From: Clostridiaceae bacterium | GTDB taxonomy: Bacteria > Bacillota > Clostridia > Saccharofermentanales > DTU023 | Assembly: GCA_012841015.1 (NCBI GenBank) | Contig: DUVN01000008.1 | Coordinates: forward strand, 1 to 35,650 | Reading direction: 5' to 3' | Length of the DNA stretch: 35,650 nt | In this document: positions 1 to 8,199 of the stretch, piece after piece | Numbering within the stretch: the stretch's first letter is position 1 | How the letters are laid out: every line of letters begins with the position of its first letter | The notes under the pieces: model-generated | What the model was told of the DNA's origin: nothing | The model's input: the letters and a program-made list of their open reading frames with translations, nothing else | The model's database searches: none | Position numbers and translations under genes: made by a program

Positions 1-32
1 AAAACAAGTGGAGAGCGGCTTAGGCGGCCGAC

Positions 33-68
33 CGTTTTTAGAAGAAGGCTAGCCTTCTTCTAAAAACG
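33..68. repeat. Perfect 36-bp palindrome
   Basis: The two 18-base halves are exact reverse complements with no loop, centred on GGCTAGCC between bases 50 and 51. T-runs lie at the 5' side of each half and A-runs at the 3' side, so neither strand has the U-tract after a hairpin that an intrinsic terminator needs. It lies about 60 bp outside the 82-bp repeat array and could be a subterminal part of an insertion sequence. Because it is close to the window edge, an assembly fold-back artefact is also possible. Confidence 0.85.
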
Positions 69-96
69 AACCCCCGAGGTACTGCGTAAGAGGAAG

Positions 97-324
97 GATG
101 AAATTACACCACCTTTAGGACTTGACTGGACCCGCTACCCAAGGTGTAAATATTGTCCACAATCGACTGAGAATTGCTCGAATCTGGACAAAAATGACAC
201 TTTAGGCAAGGACCCGCTACCCAAGGTGTAAATATTGTCCACAGTCGACTGAGAATTGCTCGAATCTGGACAAAAATGACACTTTAGGTAAGAACCCGTT
301 ACTCAAGGTGTAAATTTTGTCCAC
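97..324. repeat. 82-bp tandem repeat array, probable insertion sequence end
   Basis: Bases 128-209 and 210-291 are two nearly identical 82-bp units. A third, diverged partial unit runs 292-324 and a degenerate half unit precedes at about 97-127. Each unit carries GGTGTAAATATTGTCCAC and, about 20 bp on, a related motif in the opposite orientation (TGGACAAAAATGACAC), so half-sites alternate in direction. A diverged inverted copy with the same 82-bp period lies at the right edge of the window. Repeated terminal motifs ending in TG...CA are typical of IS21-family elements. No transposase is inside the window, so family assignment is inference. The element body would lie to the left. Confidence 0.6.
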
Positions 325-678
325 TAGCCTTTTGGAATTGCACGCGATTCGCTAATAAGCGCAAACTCCTGAAGTATTGTTGCTACCAACACAGAATAGA
401 TTCGACGTGGACTTCTATTGATGACACTGATAGAATTCCACACGCAGTGCGACCTCGTAACTTAAGAAAACCGCCAGCGGCGTATCCACTAGCGGTTCCT
501 GAGATATTTTTATGATTCACTGCCCTACTGACGGGGACGCACTATTTTGAGACTGTCGCCTATCTTGTGTTTAAATATTATTTTGCCTGTTACGTCCTTA
601 CATCGTGCTACGTAGATTTTTAACACATAGATTAGTTGCCCGACCCGTCTTCTTGTGGTGTCGGTAAGTTCCATTACC
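325..678. other. Intergenic region without a recognisable gene
   Basis: No open frame of useful length with a ribosome binding site was found on either strand between the repeat array and the stop of the symporter gene. Apart from one weak leftward terminator candidate at about 463-497, I see nothing that can be named. Confidence 0.6.
463..497 (-). terminator. Possible terminator for the leftward symporter operon
   Basis: Read leftward, arms AACCGC and GCGGTT (plus-strand 492-497 and 469-474) flank a 17-base loop and are followed by TTTTCTT. The stem is only 6 bp and it lies about 180 bp beyond the stop codon of the symporter gene, so this is a weak candidate. Confidence 0.35.
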
Positions 679-2076
679 TTATTTCAAATCGTCTTCAGTC
701 GGCCACTTCAGTTGGTTTTCTTTTTTACATTTGTCGTAGTGATCAAGAATCTTTTTAGCCGTTCCCGAAAGGAATAGGAGCGCTACAATGTTAGGCAGTG
801 CCATAAGCCCAGTAAAGATATCGGATAGCGTCCAGATTATATCAGCGTCGAGTAGTGTGCCGACAACGAGAAAGCCGATCGCTACAATGCGAAACATACC
901 GACAATAGATTTTTTCTTACCAGCCAACATGATGATGTTCGATTCAGCGAAGAAGTACCAGCCGATAATCGTAGTCAAGGCGAATGATGCGAGTGAAATA
1001 GATAGGAAAGCACCGCCGAACGTACCAAAACCACTTTCGAACCCGCGCTGTGTCATTAACGTAGCTTGACTTTTCATCTCTTTAGCCGAGACAGCAGGGT
1101 TATAGCTCCCTGAGGTCAAATTCACCATAACGGTCGCCACACAGATCAAAAAAGTCGATACAAACACGCCTATCATCGCGATGAAACCCTGCTCAGCGGG
1201 ATGGTCGGTACTCGCGACGGCGTGGGAGTGTGGTGTCGATCCCATACCTGCTTCATTGGAAAAGAGACCGCGCGAAAGACCGAATTGGATGGCACTTTGA
1301 ATAGTGATGCCGAGGACGCCACCTCCGATCGCTTGTGGTGCAAAGGCGCCAACGACAATCATCTTCAGAGCAGGAAGAAAATCGCCAATATTCATGAAAA
1401 CAATAATAATGCTGCCTAAAATGTAGGCAAATGCCATGACCGGGACGACTTTCTCTGAGAAGCCTGCGATGCGCTGCATACCGCCTGTTAAGATAACACC
1501 GACGATGGCAGCTAATCCGATGGTGATCCAAGTCTTTGAAAGTTGAAATGAATCATTGAGTGAAATAACGATGGAGTTCGATTGAACCATCAGCCCGACG
1601 ATCCCGAGGGCAATGACGGTCAAGATGGCAAAGGTAATCGAAAGCCATTTGGATTTCAATCCTTTTCTAATGTAATAGGCAGGGCCTCCGACGTAGTGCC
1701 CATCCCTTTCTTCACGATAATACTGTGCGAGCACTGCCTCTGAAAAGATCGTTGACATGCCGAAGAATGCCGAAAGTATCATCCAGAAAGCAGCACCTGG
1801 GCCGCCAGCCGCGATAGCTGTTGCGACACCGACGATATTTCCCGTACCCACTTGCGCGGCGACGGCCGTCGCGAGAGACTGGAACGGAGTCATCCGGCCT
1901 TCCTGTGCCGGAACCTTATTCCTGATGTCCCTGATTAGCTTGCCTATGCTCGGGAAGAGTCTCTTGATTTGAGGAAATCGCAGCTTGATACTCATGTAGA
2001 CACCAATACCAATCAGTGCGAACAGTAAGATATAGTTCCAGAGGAAATCTTTGATTGTTGTTAGAATTTCCATCAT
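679..2076 (-). CDS. Sodium:alanine/glycine symporter, AGCS family
   Basis: A 465-residue polytopic membrane protein of the usual AGCS (AlsT/DagA) length, predicted to import alanine or glycine with sodium. The family core is visible: the N-terminal TPFQSLATAVAAQVGTGNIVGV stretch (split here as TPFQSLATA and GTGNIVGVATAI) and GLFSNEAGMGSTPHSHA in the second half. About ten hydrophobic segments run from residue 14 to 445, and the tail is short and charged. Its ATG overlaps the stop of the upstream membrane-protein gene in an ATGA arrangement, so the two are probably translationally coupled and co-transcribed leftward. Substrate choice between alanine, glycine and related amino acids cannot be read from sequence. 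Confidence 0.95.
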   Translation of the reverse strand: MMEILTTIKDFLWNYILLFALIGIGVYMSIKLRFPQIKRLFPSIGKLIRDIRNKVPAQEGRMTPFQSLATAVAAQVGTGNIVGVATAIAAGGPGAAFWMILSAFFGMSTIFSEAVLAQYYREERDGHYVGGPAYYIRKGLKSKWLSITFAILTVIALGIVGLMVQSNSIVISLNDSFQLSKTWITIGLAAIVGVILTGGMQRIAGFSEKVVPVMAFAYILGSIIIVFMNIGDFLPALKMIVVGAFAPQAIGGGVLGITIQSAIQFGLSRGLFSNEAGMGSTPHSHAVASTDHPAEQGFIAMIGVFVSTFLICVATVMVNLTSGSYNPAVSAKEMKSQATLMTQRGFESGFGTFGGAFLSISLASFALTTIIGWYFFAESNIIMLAGKKKSIVGMFRIVAIGFLVVGTLLDADIIWTLSDIFTGLMALPNIVALLFLSGTAKKILDHYDKCKKENQLKWPTEDDLK

Positions 2077-2612
2077 GACGAGCCTCCCTTCTTCGACGTG
2101 AGCTGCGGTTCAATGAATCGGCGATATAAAAAGACACATACGACAATTGCGAGAGAGCGGACAAAGGCTGCAATTAAAATCGTCACGAGCGAAGTGTCTT
2201 TCCATACCTCAGCAGCATACAGAAAGCGGAGCAGATACTCGATTGCATTTCCTCCGAAATCACAAATGACGAGCGAGAAGAGAAGCGGGATCTTGTAGAT
2301 GCTCTTGTTTAACTCAACTGTAAAGCGGTAGAGAAGACCGTAACCGATGTAAAAGAAGAATTCGAGCAACAACGAGCCTGCGAGTTTTGGTGTCATTGTC
2401 ATTCCACTGATGGATGCGACGATAATGCGCAACAACCCAACAAACATGCCCGAGAAAAAAGCAAGCTGCAATATTTTTCTCTTTCTTAAGATGAGGTAGC
2501 CGGTCATCATAACAACCATACCAAGTGTAACGCGGAAGTCAGAGTCGCCGACGGGGATATGCACTAGCGAAGCGAGCGCGGTGAGTAATGCGACAAGAAA
2601 AGTGGTAACCAT
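2073..2612 (-). CDS. Small integral membrane protein, sensor-domain-like
   Basis: A 179-residue protein with about five hydrophobic helices and almost no soluble part. The start is set at base 2612, where ATG is preceded by GAGGAGG at 7-8 bases; a frame extension 18 codons upstream has no such site. The sequence (for example GDSDFRVTLGMVVMM and YIGYGLLYRF) reminds me of N-terminal membrane domains of some clostridial histidine kinases, but there is no kinase domain here. It overlaps the symporter gene by four bases and may help or sense for it. Function is unknown and the resemblance is from memory only. Confidence 0.75.
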   Translation of the reverse strand: MVTTFLVALLTALASLVHIPVGDSDFRVTLGMVVMMTGYLILRKRKILQLAFFSGMFVGLLRIIVASISGMTMTPKLAGSLLLEFFFYIGYGLLYRFTVELNKSIYKIPLLFSLVICDFGGNAIEYLLRFLYAAEVWKDTSLVTILIAAFVRSLAIVVCVFLYRRFIEPQLTSKKGGSS

Positions 2613-2675
2613 GTAGATGCCTCCTCGAAATACCGTCCGAAAAACTACGGACCCAACAAACAACAACCTACATGC

Positions 2676-2684
2676 ATTATATCA
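2676..2684 (-). promoter_or_regulatory. Extended -10 promoter for the leftward two-gene operon
   Basis: On the minus strand TGATATAAT forms a perfect TATAAT -10 box with an upstream TG (TGn) extension, about 65 bases before the start of the small membrane protein gene. No good TTGACA box is found at 17 bp, which is common for extended -10 promoters. Confidence 0.55.
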
Positions 2685-2749
2685 AATAGCCGACTCAATA
2701 TTCTGTAATTTGAATAATTATTATGTGACTTTATAGAATTAACTGTGAT

Positions 2750-3952
2750 TTATACTGAGACTTTCTGTGTACGGGATTTTAGATCAAATGCCTCCTCGTA
2801 AACGGCTAGTACATTGTTGACAAAAGTCGTGACACCGAACTCATGAGCTTTTTTTAAGGCTGCTTGAGTTCTCAGAGCTCTTTTTTCGTCCGATTCCGTT
2901 AAGAGCATTGTCAAGCCGAGATCAAACGATGTCTCGTCGTAGAAGGAGAGACCGTTTTCCTCATTGAGGACACCGTCGAGGCACGCATCTTCTTGTACGA
3001 GAAGAGGCAAGCCGGAGGCAAGCGCTTCAAAGTAAGTAAGACCTTGAGTCTCACTCTGAGATGCACTCAAAAATAGATCGGCCGCAGCATAGTATTGTGG
3101 GACGTTCTCCATGAGGACGGGGCCGATGACATGGATACGTTCTTTACATGGGCTCTCATCGATAATTTCTTGCACTTTGTTGGCGGCAGGACCTGCGCCG
3201 ACAAGCATAAAATGTATTTGAGGCCACAAAGGCATCCTTTTCGTTATATAGTGGGTGAGTTTCTCTATTTGCTTTTCCTGTGAAATGCGCCCGACGTAGA
3301 GCAGAAGCCGATCACTATCGCCAACACCGTATTGCCGTCTAAGATTAACCCTCGCCTCAAGATTGTCTTTCGCCTTATAAAACCGATGGAGATCGATTCC
3401 AGTTGGAATGACACGTATCGGTACCTTGACGCCGTAGGTGCAGAGGACACGCTTAGTCTTCTCGGTCGGTGCGATCACGATGTCTGCAGTATTACAGAAA
3501 TAGCGACTTACTTTGCGGACGTACCGATGAATCAGTTTTCGTTTGATCCCACCTTTTTTCGCACGCAGCTGGTCGTTCAACCAATCTTCATACAGTGTAT
3601 GAAAGGTGTGGACGTGGGGAAGATCATTATTCTTTGCGAATTGACGCCCGAAATTGCCGATGCCGAATTCTGTCTGCGTATGCACAATATCGAGCCCTCT
3701 CTCTCCAATTTGGCGCTTTAAAATAGGGTGAAAAGACGGCGTCATACGTTTTGCACTGAAGAAAGGCATGCTGATGGCGCGGTAGATGTCTTCTTCGTAT
3801 TCAGGTTGATCGGGGTCGGTTGTCGTTACGACAAAAGAGTCGTATCCACGTCTTTGTAATCCTTCATTTAACAAGGATGTCGAAGTTGAAACGCCGCCAA
3901 TTTGCGGGTAATAGGCATCTGTCATTAAACCAATACGCACATTAGACCTCAT
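2750..3952 (-). CDS. Glycosyltransferase family 4, glycolipid synthase type
   Basis: A 400-residue GT-B fold retaining glycosyltransferase. The N-terminus (IGLMTDAYYPQIGGVSTS) has the glycine-rich acceptor-site loop, HTFHTLYEDW follows near residue 118, and the donor-binding E-x7-E motif is in SETQGLTYFEALASGLPLL near residue 305. The closest type I know is the diacylglycerol glucosyltransferase group (alMGS-like) that makes membrane glucolipids or lipoteichoic acid anchors. No membrane helix is present; such enzymes bind the membrane surface. Flanking genes run the same way but with 137-152 bp gaps, so it may have its own promoter. Sugar and acceptor remain inferred. Confidence 0.9.
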   Translation of the reverse strand: MRSNVRIGLMTDAYYPQIGGVSTSTSLLNEGLQRRGYDSFVVTTTDPDQPEYEEDIYRAISMPFFSAKRMTPSFHPILKRQIGERGLDIVHTQTEFGIGNFGRQFAKNNDLPHVHTFHTLYEDWLNDQLRAKKGGIKRKLIHRYVRKVSRYFCNTADIVIAPTEKTKRVLCTYGVKVPIRVIPTGIDLHRFYKAKDNLEARVNLRRQYGVGDSDRLLLYVGRISQEKQIEKLTHYITKRMPLWPQIHFMLVGAGPAANKVQEIIDESPCKERIHVIGPVLMENVPQYYAAADLFLSASQSETQGLTYFEALASGLPLLVQEDACLDGVLNEENGLSFYDETSFDLGLTMLLTESDEKRALRTQAALKKAHEFGVTTFVNNVLAVYEEAFDLKSRTQKVSV

Positions 3953-4104
3953 TCACGAAAAAATTCAATCACAAGCACACATCGAAGGTAACACATGTTA
4001 TATGAATACTCGTTCGAACAAGGTGAAATCATTGTTAAAAATGGACGTTCAATCTAGTTTTGTCGCGCTACACTGTACTGTGCTATACCTTGATCGATTT
4101 ACGG

Positions 4105-5193
4105 TCAGCGTGTCACAGTCTGCGTCTTTGCGGAGCCATTTTGGAAGACAAATGACGTGCTAAATTGTTCACTCCTTTTCATAAATTCAAGCGTATCGCG
4201 CACAGTTTCACGTATCGGCCTTGTCGTGTATCCGAGCATCTTACGTGCCTTTTCATTTGAAAATTTCCCGCGACTGTTAAGTGTGGAGATAGAATAAGAA
4301 GTGAAAATAGGAGGTGTCCCTGTTACTTTGCTGCTCCATTCGACGAAAGGGGCGGCGATTTTCGCTAGAAAACGGGGAACTTTTATTTTAAACTGTTTTC
4401 TCCCTGTCATTTCTGCAGCCATGTTGACAATGTCGCAGATCGAATAGTAGCTGCCCGACAGAATATACGTTTCGCCCGACTTGCCTTTCAATGCCGCCTT
4501 GATGATACCGTCCGCGACATCACGGACGTCGACAAAGTCATAACCTCCACTCACCATGCCGGGGAGTTTCTTGTCGACGAGTCGTCTAAAAAGACGAGTA
4601 GTATGGCTGTTAAGGTAGTCGTAGGGGCCGATGATCCCACTCGGATGGACAACGACGGCATCGAGCCCATCTTTGATAGCATCCATGACGTTCTGTGTCG
4701 CTAACGCCTTCGTTTTCGCATAGTAGCCGTGAACTGTATCTGGGTCAAAATGATCAATCTCGAAGATTGTTCTATCTGTATCAGGTTCTGGAATCGCATG
4801 GACAGTGCTCGTGTATAAGAACCTCTTGACGCGATGTGCCTTAGCTGCTTCGAGCATGTTGTTTGTGCCGATGACATTGATGTTGTAAGCGCGTTCATCT
4901 GTCTTGCCATAGATTGTAACGTAGCCTGCGAGGTGTAGGACGATGACATCGAGTCCCTCAGTGTCTGCGAAGAGCGGGTCGACTGCGTCACGGTCGGTGA
5001 TGTCGCCGCGCACGTATTCGATGTCGAGATCTTCAAGCGCGGGCGGTATGTCCTGCTCAATGATGAATGCACGTACGTGTTGCCCCATATCTTTGAGCGC
5101 GCGGACGACGTTGTTACCTAGATGCCCCGAAGCGCCTGTTACAAGCCAGACTGTACTTGCATTTTTACACTCATTTCTCATTTTACCCACCAT
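4105..5193 (-). CDS. NAD-dependent epimerase/dehydratase family protein
   Basis: A 362-residue extended short-chain dehydrogenase. The Rossmann nucleotide-binding motif VTGASGHLGNNVV starts near residue 18, the catalytic serine region is FLYTSTVHA near residue 126, and the Tyr-x-x-x-Lys pair is YAKTK near residue 163. The C-terminal half fits substrate-binding domains of NAD-dependent epimerases and dihydroflavonol reductase-like enzymes. Two in-frame starts compete: ATG at 5193 has its purine-rich stretch too close, and ATG at 5181 follows GGTGGG by four bases, so the protein could be four residues shorter. Substrate is unknown; the neighbouring glycosyltransferase hints at sugar or lipid metabolism. 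Confidence 0.88.
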   Translation of the reverse strand: MVGKMRNECKNASTVWLVTGASGHLGNNVVRALKDMGQHVRAFIIEQDIPPALEDLDIEYVRGDITDRDAVDPLFADTEGLDVIVLHLAGYVTIYGKTDERAYNINVIGTNNMLEAAKAHRVKRFLYTSTVHAIPEPDTDRTIFEIDHFDPDTVHGYYAKTKALATQNVMDAIKDGLDAVVVHPSGIIGPYDYLNSHTTRLFRRLVDKKLPGMVSGGYDFVDVRDVADGIIKAALKGKSGETYILSGSYYSICDIVNMAAEMTGRKQFKIKVPRFLAKIAAPFVEWSSKVTGTPPIFTSYSISTLNSRGKFSNEKARKMLGYTTRPIRETVRDTLEFMKRSEQFSTSFVFQNGSAKTQTVTR

Positions 5194-5447
5194 CCCTGCT
5201 AAGAATTTACGTAACCAATATTGCTCGTTGACAAATTTAGGTTAGCAAATAGTTTTCTTATTTTTGTGCAAAAAATGTGAAACAATGGATCGATAATGTG
5301 TCATTTGTGATGAGAATGTTGAGATGATACGTGTTACGGATGATAGCCGCGACTTGGAGAGTGTGAGACAATACAACTAGCGTCATTGATTCTATGTATG
5401 TTCTTTAGCTGGTATCGAATGACGAATAAGTGAGCAAGGAGATCATT

Positions 5448-6401
5448 ATGTCGTATTCGGACAGAATGCAGAGAAATCACTTGTACAGTGTGTTGCTGTC
5501 ACCGCGTGGCGCTCCACGCATGACAGATCAGGGAACGCAGATCGCCCAGCAATATCTGTCGCCATTTGATCGCGTGATTGGCCTTATTGGGGCGAGTGGT
5601 TCAGGGAAGAGTATTCTCATAAAGGGTATGTTTCCCGGTCTAGAGCTGACAAATGACGATGAAGGTGTCAATGTCAGACCACTTCCGATCATGAATCAAG
5701 ACGACACGGGCTTTTTTACACCTCATACGTACCATCTCGATATTCGCTTCGAGATGGCATTTTATCAACCTCATGAGCTCGCTGACGCAATCAGGCGGGC
5801 AGTCGAGCGTGGCAAGCGTGTCGTTATTGAACACTTTGATCTCATCTACCCATATTTAGGTATGAATGCGCACTTGATGGTGGGGATCGGGGAAGAGATT
5901 ATTGTGACGCGTCCGAGTGTATTCGGCCCTGAGCCAGACGACATCAAAGAGGTTGTATTCGCTTCCATCGGGACACGGCGTATGGCGCATACGGCAGACG
6001 ACCTTGTGGAGTATTGTCTTATTGATCGACGAGTGTATCACTTCGAGCATTATGATGTGCGAAGCGGCTTTATCCTTTCCTTTCATGAGAGACCTATGCT
6101 CGACCTCATTGAATTGGAAGCCGATGTCAAAAAGCTAATTGCTAAAAATCTGCCGATCTCGTATCTTGATAATACACACATCCTGATTGGTGACCAACGA
6201 CACTATTGTACTGGTCCACGTATGCACGTCAGTTCGACAGGTGAGATCAAGGATTTCCAGCTGTACCATGAATTTTTAACGCATCCGATCACGAAAGACT
6301 CGCAAATACTGGGGGTCGTTAACATGCCAGAGGAGATTGTTCTCTCTGAACTCAACTCGCTTCAGCTCATGACGTTTAACGGTCCAGATAGTGACAAGTA
6401 G
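5448..6401 (+). CDS. P-loop protein with alanyl-tRNA synthetase editing-like C-terminus
   Basis: A 317-residue protein. Residues 41-55 hold a Walker A motif (GLIGASGSGKS), followed by GLELTNDDEGVNVRPLP and an HTYHLDIRFE segment. Near the C-terminus CTGPRMHVSSTGEI (Cys254, His260) resembles the zinc-site motif CGGTHVxxTGEI of the alanyl-tRNA synthetase editing (SAD) domain, with two extra residues between Cys and His. It matches what I remember as the 'alanine-tRNA synthetase second additional domain' proteins of Clostridia. The start is ATG 5448, six bases after AAGGAG; a GTG six codons upstream lacks such a site. It lacks aminoacylation motifs, so it is not a synthetase. Biological role is unknown; the next gene, 70 bp on, is citXG. 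Confidence 0.85.
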   Translation: MSYSDRMQRNHLYSVLLSPRGAPRMTDQGTQIAQQYLSPFDRVIGLIGASGSGKSILIKGMFPGLELTNDDEGVNVRPLPIMNQDDTGFFTPHTYHLDIRFEMAFYQPHELADAIRRAVERGKRVVIEHFDLIYPYLGMNAHLMVGIGEEIIVTRPSVFGPEPDDIKEVVFASIGTRRMAHTADDLVEYCLIDRRVYHFEHYDVRSGFILSFHERPMLDLIELEADVKKLIAKNLPISYLDNTHILIGDQRHYCTGPRMHVSSTGEIKDFQLYHEFLTHPITKDSQILGVVNMPEEIVLSELNSLQLMTFNGPDSDK

Positions 6402-6471
6402 AAGTATGTGGCAAGCGACTGAGTGGTGAATTGTTGTGTGTTGCGTATACAGTTCGGCTGTCAGGGATGAC

Positions 6472-8073
6472 ATGATGACGAGTGCCAAATTACGGGGAAA
6501 GCGGAGAGCTGTTTCGCTTGAGGAAGTACTTGAGGCGCGTGATCGTCGCGTCGAACGACAGGAACACATGATCGCCTCGCATCGCACACCACTTCTGTCC
6601 ATCACACTGAATATACCTGGGAATGTGAAGAGGACACCACTTTCAACCATTTACTTTCATGACAAGCTGAAGAGGTTGAAAACGCGTTTGCGGGCGATAG
6701 GTGCTGAGATTGAAGCGGAAATTGTCACATCTAGTCCTGTGGGCGATGAGGCACTACTCGCCGTCTCACGTTTGTCTGCTATTTCATTAAAATCGTTAGC
6801 AATGGCAATGGAAGAGCATACTATTGCAGGCCGCCTATTAGATGTTGATGTCATTGATGAGGAAGGTGAACTTGTCAAACGCGTCTCTATCGGTGCAACG
6901 CCGCGCAGGTGTCTGTTATGTGATCGACCGGCATCGCTTTGTGGACGTTCTCGAGCACACTCTTTAAAAGAATTGACAGATAAAGTGACGCTCATGCTCG
7001 AACAGGCAGTGCAAAGCATGCTTCTCGATGAAGTCGTTTCAATGGCAAGTAAAGCGTCATCTTTTGAACTCATGGTGTCGATGAAGCCCGGGCTCGTCAC
7101 ATATACCGATTCCGGTTCCCATACCGACATGGATCGGTTTACTTTCGCTAAGAGTCAGGCGTCCCTTCTTACATACTACAGAGATTGCTTTCTCTTGGGA
7201 TGGGATACTATTGATGACGACAAGCACATTCTAAGTCTGCGATTAAATGGCATGGAAGCGGAACAAAGGATGTTCCGAGCGACGGGAGGCATCAATACGC
7301 ACCGTGGCTGGATTTACTTGGCGGGGATTCTATCGGCAGCGACCGGGGTGATTGTCTCATCGATGTTGCGAGGTAACGAGCCTGCACAGTCGGCGAACGG
7401 CGTATCTACACAGAATTCACGATTGTCTCAGGGTGTGTCTTGTTCTCGCTTGTATGAGGGGGACGGAACGCCTACACAGGATCGGTCGGTTGAGACGGCG
7501 GCTTTTCTGTCTGATATCGCAGCTTCGATCGCGCATGCACTCGAAGAATCGCTCGAATCGACGATATTTGAACATATCAGCCAAAACATCGTAAATCATC
7601 AGGATGAAGTGTTAGAGACGATAGAAAGGCCATCATCTCGTACACGCCTTACGGGTATTCGGAGAGAGGCCAACAATGGTTTCCCAAGTATTTTTCGGGT
7701 GGGGTTGCCGATATTAATTCGATCATCCCAACAAGGGGAAGATGACAATATTGCAGGACAACGAGTGATCTTCGCATTATTAGCAACGGCGGAGGATACA
7801 ACGCTTAAAAAACGCGGTGGACTGTCTGCCGTTAAGACTGTTCGCAGTTACGTGTTATCGGCACTTACTCTCGAAAGTGTGGAAGAAGATGAGGCGCTCA
7901 TCCGCTCAGCACTCGCTTTGAGTGATAAGGCTCTTCAAGCACATTTGAGGGCGCTTTCCAAGTATTTTCTCGACCATCATTTGAGCTGTGGTGGTGTCGC
8001 TGATCTGCTCGCAGGAAGCTATTTTGCCCGCGACCTTTGTACACTCATAGGGGAGATTAGAGACGTCTTTTAA
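6472..8073 (+). CDS. citXG: Fused CitX-CitG: citrate lyase prosthetic-group synthesis and transfer
   Basis: A 533-residue fusion. Residues 1 to about 155 match CitX (apo-citrate lyase phosphoribosyl-dephospho-CoA transferase), with GRLLDVDVID and PRRCLLCDRPASLCGRSRAH. The rest matches CitG (triphosphoribosyl-dephospho-CoA synthase), with KPGLVTYTDSGSHTDMD, ATGGINTHRGWIYLAGIL, RREANNGFPSI, KKRGG and CGGVADLLAG. CitG makes the prosthetic group from ATP and dephospho-CoA and CitX attaches it to the CitD acyl carrier protein. A Ser/Gly/Asn-rich stretch of about 40 residues after the GIL motif looks like an insertion relative to CitG as I recall it. ATG 6472 follows AGGG by five bases and is preferred to a GTG 12 codons upstream. 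No citCDEF genes are in the window. Confidence 0.9.
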   Translation: MMTSAKLRGKRRAVSLEEVLEARDRRVERQEHMIASHRTPLLSITLNIPGNVKRTPLSTIYFHDKLKRLKTRLRAIGAEIEAEIVTSSPVGDEALLAVSRLSAISLKSLAMAMEEHTIAGRLLDVDVIDEEGELVKRVSIGATPRRCLLCDRPASLCGRSRAHSLKELTDKVTLMLEQAVQSMLLDEVVSMASKASSFELMVSMKPGLVTYTDSGSHTDMDRFTFAKSQASLLTYYRDCFLLGWDTIDDDKHILSLRLNGMEAEQRMFRATGGINTHRGWIYLAGILSAATGVIVSSMLRGNEPAQSANGVSTQNSRLSQGVSCSRLYEGDGTPTQDRSVETAAFLSDIAASIAHALEESLESTIFEHISQNIVNHQDEVLETIERPSSRTRLTGIRREANNGFPSIFRVGLPILIRSSQQGEDDNIAGQRVIFALLATAEDTTLKKRGGLSAVKTVRSYVLSALTLESVEEDEALIRSALALSDKALQAHLRALSKYFLDHHLSCGGVADLLAGSYFARDLCTLIGEIRDVF

Positions 8074-8116
8074 GGCGTCATTCGACTGCTGGTCATCAAT
8101 TTGTCACGTAGATGAG

Positions 8117-8145
8117 TTGATAGATGGCTTTTCTACTGTTATAAT
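8117..8145 (+). promoter_or_regulatory. Housekeeping sigma promoter for the cell wall hydrolase gene
   Basis: TTGATA (8117-8122) and a perfect TATAAT (8140-8145) are separated by exactly 17 bp. Transcription should start near 8152, giving a leader of about 48 bases that begins with AAGCAG and can pair with CTGCTT (8179-8184) just before the GGAAAGGG ribosome binding region. Confidence 0.85.
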
Positions 8146-8199
8146 GCCGATAAGCAGCCGACACCTTTTGGCGTTATTCTGCTTGGAAAGGGTTGTAAT

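Noticed and set aside
97-324. Could the regular repeats be a CRISPR array?
   Set aside because: The whole 82-bp unit is repeated, with no unique spacers, and the inner motifs alternate in direction.
640-664. A CCGAC/GTCGG dyad just after the symporter gene, as its terminator
   Set aside because: A 5-bp stem with a 15-base loop and no T-run on the minus strand.
8141-8184. A possible pseudoknot in the leader of the NlpC/P60 gene
   Set aside because: The first pairing strand overlaps the -10 box and would not be transcribed. Only the AAGCAG/CTGCTT stem remains.
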